A DNA stretch of 6,237 nucleotides, from assembly GCA_035518875.1 (NCBI GenBank), contig DATIXD010000384.1, forward strand, positions 1 to 6,237, in the 5' to 3' direction. The notes beneath the pieces were generated by a model. The model worked only from the letters and a program-made list of their open reading frames with translations. It was not told the DNA's origin and searched no databases. Made by a program: the position numbers and the translations under genes. Shown in pieces: positions 1 through 6,018 of this stretch. Every line of letters begins with the position of its first letter. Positions within the stretch are counted from its first letter, which is position 1. Origin of the DNA: DATIXD01 sp035518875. Its GTDB lineage: Bacteria; Pseudomonadota; Gammaproteobacteria; Methylococcales; Methylococcaceae.

Positions 1-674
1 ATCCGAGCTATGACCTCATCGACTACCTGCACCGCCACTACCGCGGTTACTGGCTGATTCGGTGTCCTGCTTCAGCTACCTTTCCCGCCGTCGAAGCCTT
101 CGTGCAATCCGGTCAGCCCCAAGCCACGATTACGCTCACACCGCCACAGGCCCAACCGATCTCGCTGCGTGCGATTCGTATGACCAGCCCCGAGGGTGAA
201 CTCTCCGTGCTCCTCACCAACCTGCAGGATGAGACCCGCTTTCCCGCGCCCGCCGTCATCGCGCTTTACTTCCGCCGATGGGCGGTGGAAGTCCATTACC
301 GTGACGAGAAAACGTCTCTCGACATCCAAACCTTCCATAGCCAAACCGAAAACGGCATTCGTCAGGAGCTGTTTGCCATCCTGATCATGGCCGTCATCGC
401 GCGAACCTTGATGGCCCTGATGACCGATCCTGATCATCCGTCTGGGGCCGAGCCCCAGTTCAAACACGCCATGATTACACTGGCCGAAGAAGCCTTCGTC
501 CTAACGCCCAAATGTCCTGAACTGGCCTTGGTCATCTTCAGCGAACTCCTGCACGAAATCGCCCGCGTTCGCTATTACCGTTCCCAAACACCCCGACCCT
601 CACAGCCGCGGGTCTGCAAAAAACCGGTCAACAAATGGCTACTTGAAAAAACCAAGCGGCTGGCCAGTGGCTAA
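1..674 (+). mobile_element. Insertion sequence, IS4 family, partial
   Basis: The window enters an IS4-type element within its transposase gene. Only the right-hand part is visible. The right boundary is not resolved: terminal inverted repeats and a target duplication need the left end, which is missing. The end given here is the transposase stop. The true element probably runs some tens of bases further, into the 675-864 stretch. Confidence 0.7.
3..674 (+). CDS. IS4-family transposase, C-terminal part (5' end outside window)
   Basis: This reading frame is open from the first codon and gives 223 residues before a TAA stop, so the gene begins upstream of the window. The IS4-family DDE signature Y-(2)-R-(3)-E-(6)-K is complete: Y89, R92, E96 and K103 of the visible part, in the stretch YFRRWAVEVHYRDEK. 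E96 would be the catalytic glutamate. The start of the visible part (YLHRHYRGYWLIRCP) resembles the region just after the second catalytic aspartate, so both aspartates must lie upstream. A helical tail rich in basic residues and proline follows to the stop. Known role: cut-and-paste movement of its own insertion sequence. It converges with the minus-strand lipoprotein gene ending at 865. There is no frameshift in the visible part, but whether the whole element is active cannot be judged here. Confidence 0.9.
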   Translation, partial: PSYDLIDYLHRHYRGYWLIRCPASATFPAVEAFVQSGQPQATITLTPPQAQPISLRAIRMTSPEGELSVLLTNLQDETRFPAPAVIALYFRRWAVEVHYRDEKTSLDIQTFHSQTENGIRQELFAILIMAVIARTLMALMTDPDHPSGAEPQFKHAMITLAEEAFVLTPKCPELALVIFSELLHEIARVRYYRSQTPRPSQPRVCKKPVNKWLLEKTKRLASG

Positions 675-864
675 TTCAACAACATTGCCCCGAAGCGGTC
701 CGGTGATCATAAATCGCCATCGCCGGGAAGTGAGATCGCCTGCGACCCCTGCCGCGCAGAGACCGCAGGCGACCCCGTAGGCCCCTCGGCGGAGTGACGA
801 TCCCCACCAGTCACGGGGCATACCCAAAGCGGGAAGCCTACCAGACCGCAGCCCTCAGGCGCTT
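675..864. other. Intergenic region between convergent transposase and lipoprotein genes
   Basis: I see no gene of its own here. It should hold the right end of the insertion sequence and the 3' ends of both convergent transcripts. Three inverted repeats are visible. One has perfect 9-bp arms (736-744 with 764-772, 19-nt spacer). One has 5-bp arms GTGAC/GTCAC (794-798 with 810-814). One has 5-bp arms (858-862 with 870-874) that overlap the TAG stop of the lipoprotein gene. None is followed by a T-run on either strand, so I do not call an intrinsic terminator. Confidence 0.5.
736..772. repeat. Inverted repeat, 9-bp arms
   Basis: TCGCCTGCG at 736-744 pairs perfectly with CGCAGGCGA at 764-772 across a 19-nt spacer. 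It lies about 60 bp after the transposase stop, between convergent genes. It could be a structure near the insertion-sequence end or a weak transcription end point. There is no T-tract on either side. Confidence 0.45.
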
Positions 865-1458
865 CTACGGCGCCGGCGGGTTGAGGTTTGACGAGCCGAA
901 GGTGATAAAGAACAACGCCGTAGAACCCTTCGCGTAGGTGTAGCCTTCATGCGTTGGAGTCGACATCAAAAAACGGCCGCTGCTTCGTTCGTAAATGTCG
1001 ATCGAGAAGCGCGTGAAGCCGCTTTGGTTCTCTGACTTGAAGATGGCGAGTTCGGGCAGCGATATGGGAAACAGGCCTCCTTGTACGGGGGGTATGCCGA
1101 GAAAGAATCCCCTGGTATTGGTTCCGAAAGCATGAATCATCACTCGCAGCAAATACGTCTCTTGTTTGTCGTGGGGGATCCTCAGCCCTTGGCGCCCCAG
1201 CCACCGCTCAATCCCTGCCTGTACGAAGCCTTTGTCCGGAACTGTGTCGGGACTCAGCCCGACCGTTTCGACAGCTACCGTCATGTCGGGCGGTATGGGA
1301 ATTCGGGCATGCGCCAGACTTTGCTCGAGCGACTGATCCAAAATCAGCTGCTCGTTTGCGGTACGGGGCGTGTCAGTTGAGCGGCCAGTCACCGTACAAC
1401 CGATCAGCGACAAAGCGCTGAGACCGAAGCCGAACATGGCAAAGCTACGTCTGATCAT
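865..1458 (-). CDS. Predicted outer-membrane lipoprotein, DUF6655-like
   Basis: This 197-residue protein begins with a lipoprotein signal: MIRR, then a hydrophobic stretch, then the lipobox LIGC with the lipidated cysteine at 21. Residue 22 is Thr rather than Asp, so outer-membrane placement is the default expectation. The segment TDTPRTANEQLILDQ (28-42), the LRVMIHAFGTNT stretch (104-115), the GIPP motif (121-124) and LPELAIFK (134-141) match my recollection of the DUF6655 family. That family has no known function. The ATG at 1458 is preceded by AAGGAGG (rc of 1467-1473) with an 8-nt spacer. This site lies inside the end of the upstream lipoprotein gene, whose stop is only 3 nt away, so the two are almost certainly cotranscribed and translationally coupled. 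The protein ends naturally at TAG, apparently undamaged by the neighbouring insertion sequence. The lipoprotein call is strong; the family name rests on memory of motifs. Confidence 0.85.
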   Translation of the reverse strand: MIRRSFAMFGFGLSALSLIGCTVTGRSTDTPRTANEQLILDQSLEQSLAHARIPIPPDMTVAVETVGLSPDTVPDKGFVQAGIERWLGRQGLRIPHDKQETYLLRVMIHAFGTNTRGFFLGIPPVQGGLFPISLPELAIFKSENQSGFTRFSIDIYERSSGRFLMSTPTHEGYTYAKGSTALFFITFGSSNLNPPAP

Positions 1459-1461
1459 GGC

Positions 1462-1962
1462 TCAGTCCTCCTTGGGCTGGAGGCCCCAAGCGCTCATCAG
1501 GACCTGATCCGTCAACACGGTCAGGGTTTCGGTGGTCGGGAGCCCGTCAACTGAACTGTACCGCGCATTGCCGCCCCAGATAACCCGGCCGCTTCGGGCA
1601 TCTACGCCCTTGACCGACACCATCGGCGGGCGCACGTCGCCTGCCCGGTCGGAAAAAACCACGGTGTCGGCACCCACTTCGCTTGCCGCAGCGCGGATCG
1701 CCGCCTCGTCGAGCAGCGGGAGTTTCTCCGTTGAGGCGTTTTTCGCGAGAACCCGTTGCATCCTACCCTGATCGATGACAATCAAGCCGTGTCCTTGCAG
1801 CCACGCGACGGCTGCACCCACTGTCCGGTCATCGTTTCCCCACACGGCCGCGGTTCGCGCATGACTGGGGGCCGCGCCCGGGAAGCCGGCCACCACAGGC
1901 GCCTCTTGGCACCCGGTAACGATGAGAATGATCCATCCGAAACGTATCAGCAATCTGTTCAC
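1462..1962 (-). CDS. Small predicted lipoprotein, possibly CsgG/LpoB-like fold
   Basis: This 166-residue protein starts with GTG. AAGGAGA (rc of 1968-1974) stands 5 nt upstream and decides the start. The N-terminus MNRLLIRFGWIILIVTGC is a short lipoprotein signal with lipobox VTGC and Cys18. The mature part has an alternating alpha/beta pattern: a helix near AAVAWLQGHG, a strand LIVIDQ, a helix RMQRVLAKN, then AAIRAAASEVGADTVVFSD, then SVKGVDARSGRVIWGGNARY. The order of 'find the factor, test presence, report it as strand with residue type' resembles CsgG, LpoB and TolB-N-type periplasmic lipoproteins. That is a fold-level impression, not a family match. It is first in a two-gene unit with the DUF6655-like lipoprotein, which suggests that both act at the outer membrane. 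No catalytic motif is visible. Confidence 0.85.
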   Translation of the reverse strand: MNRLLIRFGWIILIVTGCQEAPVVAGFPGAAPSHARTAAVWGNDDRTVGAAVAWLQGHGLIVIDQGRMQRVLAKNASTEKLPLLDEAAIRAAASEVGADTVVFSDRAGDVRPPMVSVKGVDARSGRVIWGGNARYSSVDGLPTTETLTVLTDQVLMSAWGLQPKED

Positions 1963-2073
1963 GATATTCTCCTTATTCTTGAATTGTGATGGTTACTGAG
2001 TTCGAAACGTCCCCAAGGTAAACAGCCTGGCAGCCGAACGCTTGCTCCTGTCTCTCGGTTGTTCGCCGCGCGG

Positions 2074-2089
2074 TTTCCGCCTTCGGAAA
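2074..2089. repeat. Perfect short hairpin in probable leader
   Basis: TTTCCG (2074-2079) pairs with CGGAAA (2084-2089) around a 4-nt loop. It lies in the presumed untranslated leader of the small lipoprotein pair. It has no T-tract, so it is not an intrinsic terminator. It could be an RNA structure or chance. Confidence 0.35.
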
Positions 2090-2153
2090 ATGATCCCTGA
2101 GCCTATGGATAACTGCTGAGAACTTCTATTGCTCCGCTGCCTATCCCAATCGG

Positions 2154-2182
2154 AAACTACGCTTGTGGAGGCAACTCGTCAA
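2154..2182 (-). promoter_or_regulatory. Candidate sigma70-type promoter for the small lipoprotein pair
   Basis: On the minus strand, TTGACG (rc of 2177-2182) is separated by 17 nt from TAGTTT (rc of 2154-2159). The -35 matches the consensus at 5 of 6 positions; the -10 is poor at 3 of 6. Spacing and orientation fit transcription toward the GTG start at 1962, leaving a leader of roughly 185 nt. It is the best candidate I found in the gap, but a match of this quality can occur by chance. Confidence 0.3.
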
Positions 2183-2384
2183 CCAGTGAGACGGAGCAAG
2201 ACACGGGTAAACGTTAGGACGCGGACGATTTGATTGCAGCCGCGGAGTGTCGCGTTGGTGAATCAGTGCGCGAACCGTCACATCGGTGAGGCACTGACTG
2301 CTCACCCTGCGACTCGACGATTCGGGGCTTCAGCATGGTTGCCTGAAAGCGTTAATAGAATTCTGACATCCAAGGCTATCTGGA

Positions 2385-3479
2385 TTAACCGGTCGGTATG
2401 GTCACCAAAGGGGCCGGCGCTTTCTCGCCGGTCTCGACCAAGGTAAAGATGAACATCAGGAACGAGAACATGCGCTTGGAGAACATGTCACGATCGTCCA
2501 GCCAGAACCAGTGATCCCGATAGCGTACCGCGACGAAGGCATCCTCCGGTTTGGTCGATGAACTGTGGATACGAAGTAAAGGTGGCAGCGGTGCGCCTTC
2601 AGAAATCTCGGCCGGCATCGTCGGATTGACGCGTTTTTCCTCGACGTGTTTCTGGGGCGCTTCAATGAAAGAGGCCAGATCAATGAGTACGTCGAGAATG
2701 GAACGACTCAGGATGGCCACTTCATGGTCATTCTTGGCCACTGAACCGTACACGATATTCAGCTCCGTCGCCGCCGGATTCAGGCCCAGCAACCTTCGAA
2801 TTTGCAGGGAATCGGCGCTACTTTCTTCGTCCGTCTGTCCCCGAATAATAAGTAAGGTGGACTGCCGATCGTCGAGTTTGTTGAGACGAAGACCAATTGC
2901 GTTGCTCAATTGCACTCGCCGCATTAACTCGGTCAACCGATAGAACCCCGCATCCCCTTGTTTGGCGCGAGCCATCCCGCCGAAATGATTCTGCAAGCCA
3001 TTGATCGTGTGGACGGTGAGCCGTAATACCATGTCTGCCGGGTACCCCGCTTGGATCAAAGAAACGATGGCGGAAGGCGGGATCGGCGTCATCAGGCTGC
3101 GCGCGAAACGCTCGCCGACTAGGGGGCTATACGTTACGGTGGGACGATCCGAATAGGTGCCGGCGCCACCCAGCACTAGAGCCGGATAAATGCTGGGACT
3201 GTTGAACCAGGAACCGTTCAGGCTCACCGCGCCTTGCACCTGATACTGAGAGATGACGGAGGCGACGTCCATGAAGACGGGCGCGTCGCCGTAACGAATC
3301 TTCACCAGATTCAGCAGCATCTGGTCTTTCCACGAATCCGAAATCGCAGCGGTGTAATCAAATCGATCGCGTGATACCGTGCCGGGCCCGATACCGCTGC
3401 ATCCGGTGAGAAAGGCCACCAATGAGGCGCCCAACAAGATCGCACAAGCCCGTGCCGCCGCGCCGTTAGCCCTCGACAT
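2385..3479 (-). CDS. Predicted lipoprotein of unknown family, coupled to DUF2252 gene
   Basis: From the ATG at 3479 this is a 364-residue protein with a good lipoprotein signal: MSRANGAAAR, a hydrophobic core AILLGASLVAFL, lipobox LTGC and Cys27. The mature N-terminus has a distinctive, probably conserved block: DRFDYTAAISDSWKDQ (38-53) and LLNLVKIRYGDAPVFMDV (55-72). The middle is mixed alpha/beta, and the tail has a hydrophobic segment MFSFLMFIFTLV (337-348) after WFWLDD. I recognise it as a recurring hypothetical lipoprotein type but know no function. Start choice: a GTG at 3560 overlaps the DUF2252 stop as GTGA and would add 27 residues. That overlap favours coupling, but the longer form puts 27 residues before the signal peptide, which is unusual for a lipoprotein, and its ribosome site is weak. 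The ATG at 3479 also lacks a strong site. The gene ends in TAA, with no clear terminator after it. Confidence 0.85.
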   Translation of the reverse strand: MSRANGAAARACAILLGASLVAFLTGCSGIGPGTVSRDRFDYTAAISDSWKDQMLLNLVKIRYGDAPVFMDVASVISQYQVQGAVSLNGSWFNSPSIYPALVLGGAGTYSDRPTVTYSPLVGERFARSLMTPIPPSAIVSLIQAGYPADMVLRLTVHTINGLQNHFGGMARAKQGDAGFYRLTELMRRVQLSNAIGLRLNKLDDRQSTLLIIRGQTDEESSADSLQIRRLLGLNPAATELNIVYGSVAKNDHEVAILSRSILDVLIDLASFIEAPQKHVEEKRVNPTMPAEISEGAPLPPLLRIHSSSTKPEDAFVAVRYRDHWFWLDDRDMFSKRMFSFLMFIFTLVETGEKAPAPLVTIPTG

Positions 3480-3556
3480 CACAAAGTGCCCGAATCCCGC
3501 CACGCACTCGATGGTCTTGCCCCACTGGGACATCACGGCTGCAAGGCCCATCAGGT

Positions 3557-4966
3557 TCACAAATTTTCTTCTACTAGCGCCTCTATGCGACCTGTCCGCT
3601 CCGCGGCGACCAGCGCCGCATGATCGCGCTCGGTCTGGTCGGCGTAGGCCAGGGCGAACTCGCCGAGGGCCTGATCGAAGGCATCCGACTTACCCAGATA
3701 TCCGCTGATGGTCGCCGCATCTCCGGACTTGGCGTGGGCGCGGGCCAGGGTCCAGCCGCAGAATTCGGCGTACCGCTTCAGTTGCTTGGCCGAAACTCCT
3801 TCGAGGGGGAGGGAAAACTTCATGTCCCGCATCTGGCGTCCGAAGAAATCGTAACCGCGCCGACCCCGACACCAGCCCAAAAAGATGTCGCTGGAGGATT
3901 GCATCAGCCGTTGTCCCATGACGACGCGCTGCCCGTGATTTTGATACACGCTCTTGCCCGCATAGGGCTCAAGCACAGAGGGACAGGCTTCCTTGAATTG
4001 CAGGAGCAGGGGATGATTTTCCGCGGAGAAAAACAGCCCGACGTAACAGCGCGTTCCCACGCTGCCAATGCCGACCACTTTTATTGCGATGTCTGCCAAG
4101 CGATAGCGGTCAAACAGCGCGCGGCGCTCGTCGGACAGGGATGATCGGTAGGCTTCCAGCCCCTCGCGGACCCTTTCCTCATGGTCCTCGTCGGTGACAT
4201 GAAAAAGCACCGGCGGCTGATCGACCAGACGAGGATGTCCACCGACCGACGCGGCAATTTTGGGAAAGAGGTGGTCGGCGATCCTTCCACGGGCCTTTTC
4301 GGCCATCTCTTCCCTGTACTTTTTGGTCTTGGCATCGGGCGCCATGGCGATCAGGGTTTCGGCATCCAGGCGGTCATACCAGACCTCCAGCGGACTCATC
4401 TGCGAATATGCCCGCAGGTTTTCCCGGTAGGCACGAACGCACTCCATGGCGACGTCCCGGGCTTGCTCGTCGGTGTGCTGACTGTCGCGTGCGGCCACCG
4501 CAAAACTGGCCGCCAGCCGCTTGACGTCCCACTCCCAGGGCGCGGGGAGGGTCTCGTCGAAATCGTTGATGTCGAAGACCAGATTGCGCTCGGGGGTGGC
4601 AAACAGGCCGAAATTGAGCAGGTGGCAATCCCCGCAGGCCTGTACCCGTATGGCGGTATTCGGCGTGGAAGATAGATCGTAAGCCATCAGTCCCGCGGAG
4701 CCGCGCAAAAAGGTGAAAGGACTGCGCAGCATGCGCCCATAGCGGATGGGAACCAGTTCGGACATTCGATCCCGGTTGGATTCAATTAGAACGTCGATGG
4801 GATCGCGGCGCTTGGCCGGCGGTTTCCAACCGGCGTGGCTCTCGCGCGGCACAGTGTCGCGCAATGTCTTGCCGGCAGCGATACGCTCTGCCCGTGAGCG
4901 GAAAACCGGTATGTTCTTTTTGGCTTCGACAACTTTGGATTGAGGTTTTTTCTTATCGGTGGCCAT
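3557..4966 (-). CDS. DUF2252 family protein (kinase-like motifs)
   Basis: This 469-residue protein has the usual length and motifs of the DUF2252 family. After a basic, disordered N-terminal tail (about 1-50) come PIRYGRMLRSPFTFLRGSA (73-91), CGDCHLLNFG (111-120), FDINDFDET (131-139) and PWEWDVKRLAAS (143-154). Next is a helical linker, then GIGSVGTRCYVGLF (299-312) and LLLQFKEACPSVLEP (320 onward, K325). CGDxHxxN and DFD resemble the catalytic and metal-binding loops of kinase-like phosphotransferases. The glycine-rich GxGSxG and KEA resemble nucleotide-binding elements but come after them. No signal peptide or membrane segment is seen, so it is probably cytoplasmic. Substrate and reaction are unknown. 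The ATG at 4966 follows GAGGAAGA (rc of 4975-4982). It leads a unit with the unknown lipoprotein and is divergent from the Rap1a-like gene. The family call is firm; any activity is inference. Confidence 0.93.
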   Translation of the reverse strand: MATDKKKPQSKVVEAKKNIPVFRSRAERIAAGKTLRDTVPRESHAGWKPPAKRRDPIDVLIESNRDRMSELVPIRYGRMLRSPFTFLRGSAGLMAYDLSSTPNTAIRVQACGDCHLLNFGLFATPERNLVFDINDFDETLPAPWEWDVKRLAASFAVAARDSQHTDEQARDVAMECVRAYRENLRAYSQMSPLEVWYDRLDAETLIAMAPDAKTKKYREEMAEKARGRIADHLFPKIAASVGGHPRLVDQPPVLFHVTDEDHEERVREGLEAYRSSLSDERRALFDRYRLADIAIKVVGIGSVGTRCYVGLFFSAENHPLLLQFKEACPSVLEPYAGKSVYQNHGQRVVMGQRLMQSSSDIFLGWCRGRRGYDFFGRQMRDMKFSLPLEGVSAKQLKRYAEFCGWTLARAHAKSGDAATISGYLGKSDAFDQALGEFALAYADQTERDHAALVAAERTGRIEALVEENL

Positions 4967-4989
4967 ACTTTTAATCTTCCTCTTTTGGC

Positions 4990-5010
4990 AGTTATATAAG
5001 ATATATTACT
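4990..5010. promoter_or_regulatory. AT-rich near-palindrome, possible operator or promoter core
   Basis: Two 9-nt arms, AGTTATATA (4990-4998) and TATATTACT (5002-5010), pair at 8 of 9 positions around a 3-nt centre. This symmetric 21-nt site lies 23 nt upstream of the DUF2252 start and its ribosome site, in otherwise GC-richer sequence. It contains TATA-like hexamers on both strands, so it could be a repressor operator overlapping a promoter, or simply an AT-rich -10 region. Confidence 0.35.
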
Positions 5011-5198
5011 GTGAGCGTTGCGTATCTGCGAGGAGCTAAATGTTTTCGGAAACAAGAAAAAGGGCCTTTCGCGGGAGGAGAAAACGGGGCAATATGCTGC
5101 GGTCTCGAGCGGTATTTGATACTTGGGCAAATTTGGCTGTAGCCACAGCTTCGGCCTGAGTGCAGCTGGAGAATTCTGAAGCCCGCACCAACAAATGG

Positions 5199-5216
5199 GG
5201 CCAGAACAAACTGGCC
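5199..5216 (+). repeat. Perfect 6-bp hairpin in leader of Rap1a-like gene
   Basis: GGCCAG (5199-5204) pairs perfectly with CTGGCC (5211-5216) across an AACAAA loop. It ends 21 nt before the ribosome site GGAGGA of the Rap1a-like gene, so it would form in the mRNA leader. It could stabilise the message or affect translation. There is no T-tract, so it is not a terminator. Confidence 0.4.
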
Positions 5217-5249
5217 AGCAAGCATTCGGTAACGTATGGAGGACAAATC

Positions 5250-5642
5250 ATGAGCACCCGCATTCGTCGATGGGGCAGCGTTGCAGGCGCTGCATTAACT
5301 TGCCTGGCGATAGAGTCCCAGGCCGTGACGCAAGACAATTTCCTGGCGCGCAACACCCAGGACATCGTCGAGTTATGTACGGTCTCCGCAACGGACCCGC
5401 TGTACGTAGCAGCCACCCACTTTTGTCAGGGCTACCTGGTTGGGGCTTACCACTATCAGGAGGCTTTTTACAGCGAGCCAGGTCTAACTCCACTGGTTTG
5501 TCCCCCTAACCCGAAGCCGTCACGCAACGAGGCGATCGCTCAATTTATCCGGTGGGCCCAATCCCATCCTCAATATTTGAAAGAGCGCACGGTTGACTCC
5601 ATGATGAAATTCCTGATCGAAACCTGGCCATGCAAAGATTGA
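5250..5642 (+). CDS. Secreted Rap1a/Tai-family protein
   Basis: This 130-residue protein has a Sec signal peptide (MSTRIRRWG, then a hydrophobic stretch, cleavage expected after ESQA at residue 25). The mature 105 residues contain the hallmarks I know from Rap1a/Tai-type proteins: FLARNTQDIVELCTV (31-45), DPLYVAATHFCQGYLVGAYHY (49-69), PSRNEAIAQFIRWA (90-103), HPQY (106-109) and a C-terminal ETWPC. The four mature cysteines (43, 59, 84, 128) suggest two disulfides and a periplasmic location. In Serratia, Rap proteins are immunity partners of type VI amidase effectors; many homologues stand alone with no known role. No effector gene is visible here. The start is set by GGAGGA at 5238-5243, 6 nt before the ATG; an upstream GTG at 5160 would bury the signal peptide. 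It is followed by the glycine-zipper lipoprotein gene after 52 nt. Confidence 0.88.
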   Translation: MSTRIRRWGSVAGAALTCLAIESQAVTQDNFLARNTQDIVELCTVSATDPLYVAATHFCQGYLVGAYHYQEAFYSEPGLTPLVCPPNPKPSRNEAIAQFIRWAQSHPQYLKERTVDSMMKFLIETWPCKD

Positions 5643-5694
5643 TTAGGTGCCGTGATCTGCATTGTGGCAGTTTGATATTGAAGAGGTGACAGTT

Positions 5695-5961
5695 ATGAAA
5701 AAACTCTTTTGCCTGGTGGTATTCACCGTGGGTATCTCCGGATGCGCTGGCATGTCCGATACGCAACAGCGGATGACGACCGGAACCATGGGCGGGGCCG
5801 CAACGGGCGCTGTCATTGGCGCCATCGCCGGCAACGCTGGGATGGGTGCCGCGATTGGCGCAGGAGCGGGTCTATTGGGAGGGTATCTGTACGATCAGCA
5901 CAAGAAATCAGAGCAACGCGCCTACCAGCAGGGCTATCAACAAGGACAGCAGGGTCGGTGA
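5695..5961 (+). CDS. Glycine-zipper lipoprotein
   Basis: This 88-residue protein has a short lipoprotein signal MKKLFCLVVFTVGISGC with lipobox ISGC and Cys17. It is followed by a glycine zipper and a polar, Gln-rich tail with YQQG repeated (77-84) and a final QQG. In the zipper, glycines fall at every fourth position: 30, 34, 38, 42, 46, then, after one extra residue, 51, 55, 59 and 63. Two membrane-active helices with a kink fit this pattern. The family resembles the YMGG/OmpA-associated glycine-zipper lipoproteins, which sit in the outer membrane; their roles are poorly known. The ribosome site is AGAGGTGA (about 5682-5689), 5 nt before the ATG. An in-frame start at 5662 would add residues before the signal and is rejected. 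It lies between the Rap1a-like gene and the channel gene in the same direction and is probably cotranscribed with them. Confidence 0.9.
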   Translation: MKKLFCLVVFTVGISGCAGMSDTQQRMTTGTMGGAATGAVIGAIAGNAGMGAAIGAGAGLLGGYLYDQHKKSEQRAYQQGYQQGQQGR

Positions 5962-6018
5962 CGATCGAGCCCCCCGGTTGCTAGAAACAAGGAAATGCGT
6001 TCTTGGAGTGATTCGACA

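Larger units (their letters stand above)
1963..2384. other. Intergenic region, about 420 bp, no gene supported
   Basis: Only short unsupported open frames occur here. The region separates the end of the large minus-strand lipoprotein gene from the start of the small lipoprotein pair, so it should contain the promoter of the latter. Visible structures are a possible sigma70-type promoter at 2154-2182 (minus strand), a 6-bp perfect hairpin with a 4-nt loop (2074-2089), and a second 6-bp hairpin (GGTGAG 2285-2290 with CTCACC 2301-2306, 10-nt loop). Neither hairpin is followed by a T-run. If the promoter is right, the leader before the GTG at 1962 is about 185 nt, which is long enough to hold regulation. 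Confidence 0.5.
4967..5249. promoter_or_regulatory. Divergent intergenic region (DUF2252 and Rap1a-like genes)
   Basis: These 283 bp separate two divergent starts and must hold promoters for both. An AT-rich stretch at about 4990-5010 lies just upstream of the DUF2escent start on the DUF2252 side. A 6-bp hairpin (5199-5216) lies in the leader of the Rap1a-like gene, and weaker small inverted repeats occur at 5041-5054 and 5136-5149. I found no promoter with two good hexamers. TTGATA at 5116-5121 is a possible plus-strand -35 but has no good -10 at the right distance. No gene is supported here; the GTG at 5160 that would extend the Rap1a-like frame is not preferred. Confidence 0.55.

Noticed and set aside
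736..772. Inverted repeat as an intrinsic terminator of the transposase gene
   Set aside because: The spacer is 19 nt and no T-run follows on either strand.
2205..2225. GTTAGGA-like motif as an integron attC core site
   Set aside because: It does not match the GTTRRRY core exactly, and there is no paired RYYYAAC site in a matching palindromic arrangement.
2551..2943. Plus-strand open frame of 130 codons opposite the large lipoprotein gene
   Set aside because: It is serine- and arginine-rich with no domain, and lies antisense to a frame with a clear lipoprotein signal and coherent protein composition.
3620..4675. Two long plus-strand open frames (3620-4144 and 4181-4675) opposite the DUF2252 gene
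   Set aside because: They are antisense to a strongly recognisable DUF2252 gene in GC-rich sequence. The translations have no recognisable domain, and the starts have no convincing ribosome sites.
5160..5249. Upstream GTG extension of the Rap1a-like gene
   Set aside because: The strong GGAGGA site sits right before the ATG at 5250, and the longer form would place 30 polar residues before the signal peptide.
5036..5416. Minus-strand open frame of 126 codons across the divergent region and the Rap1a-like gene
   Set aside because: It overlaps a well-supported gene on the opposite strand and has no recognisable domain or signal.
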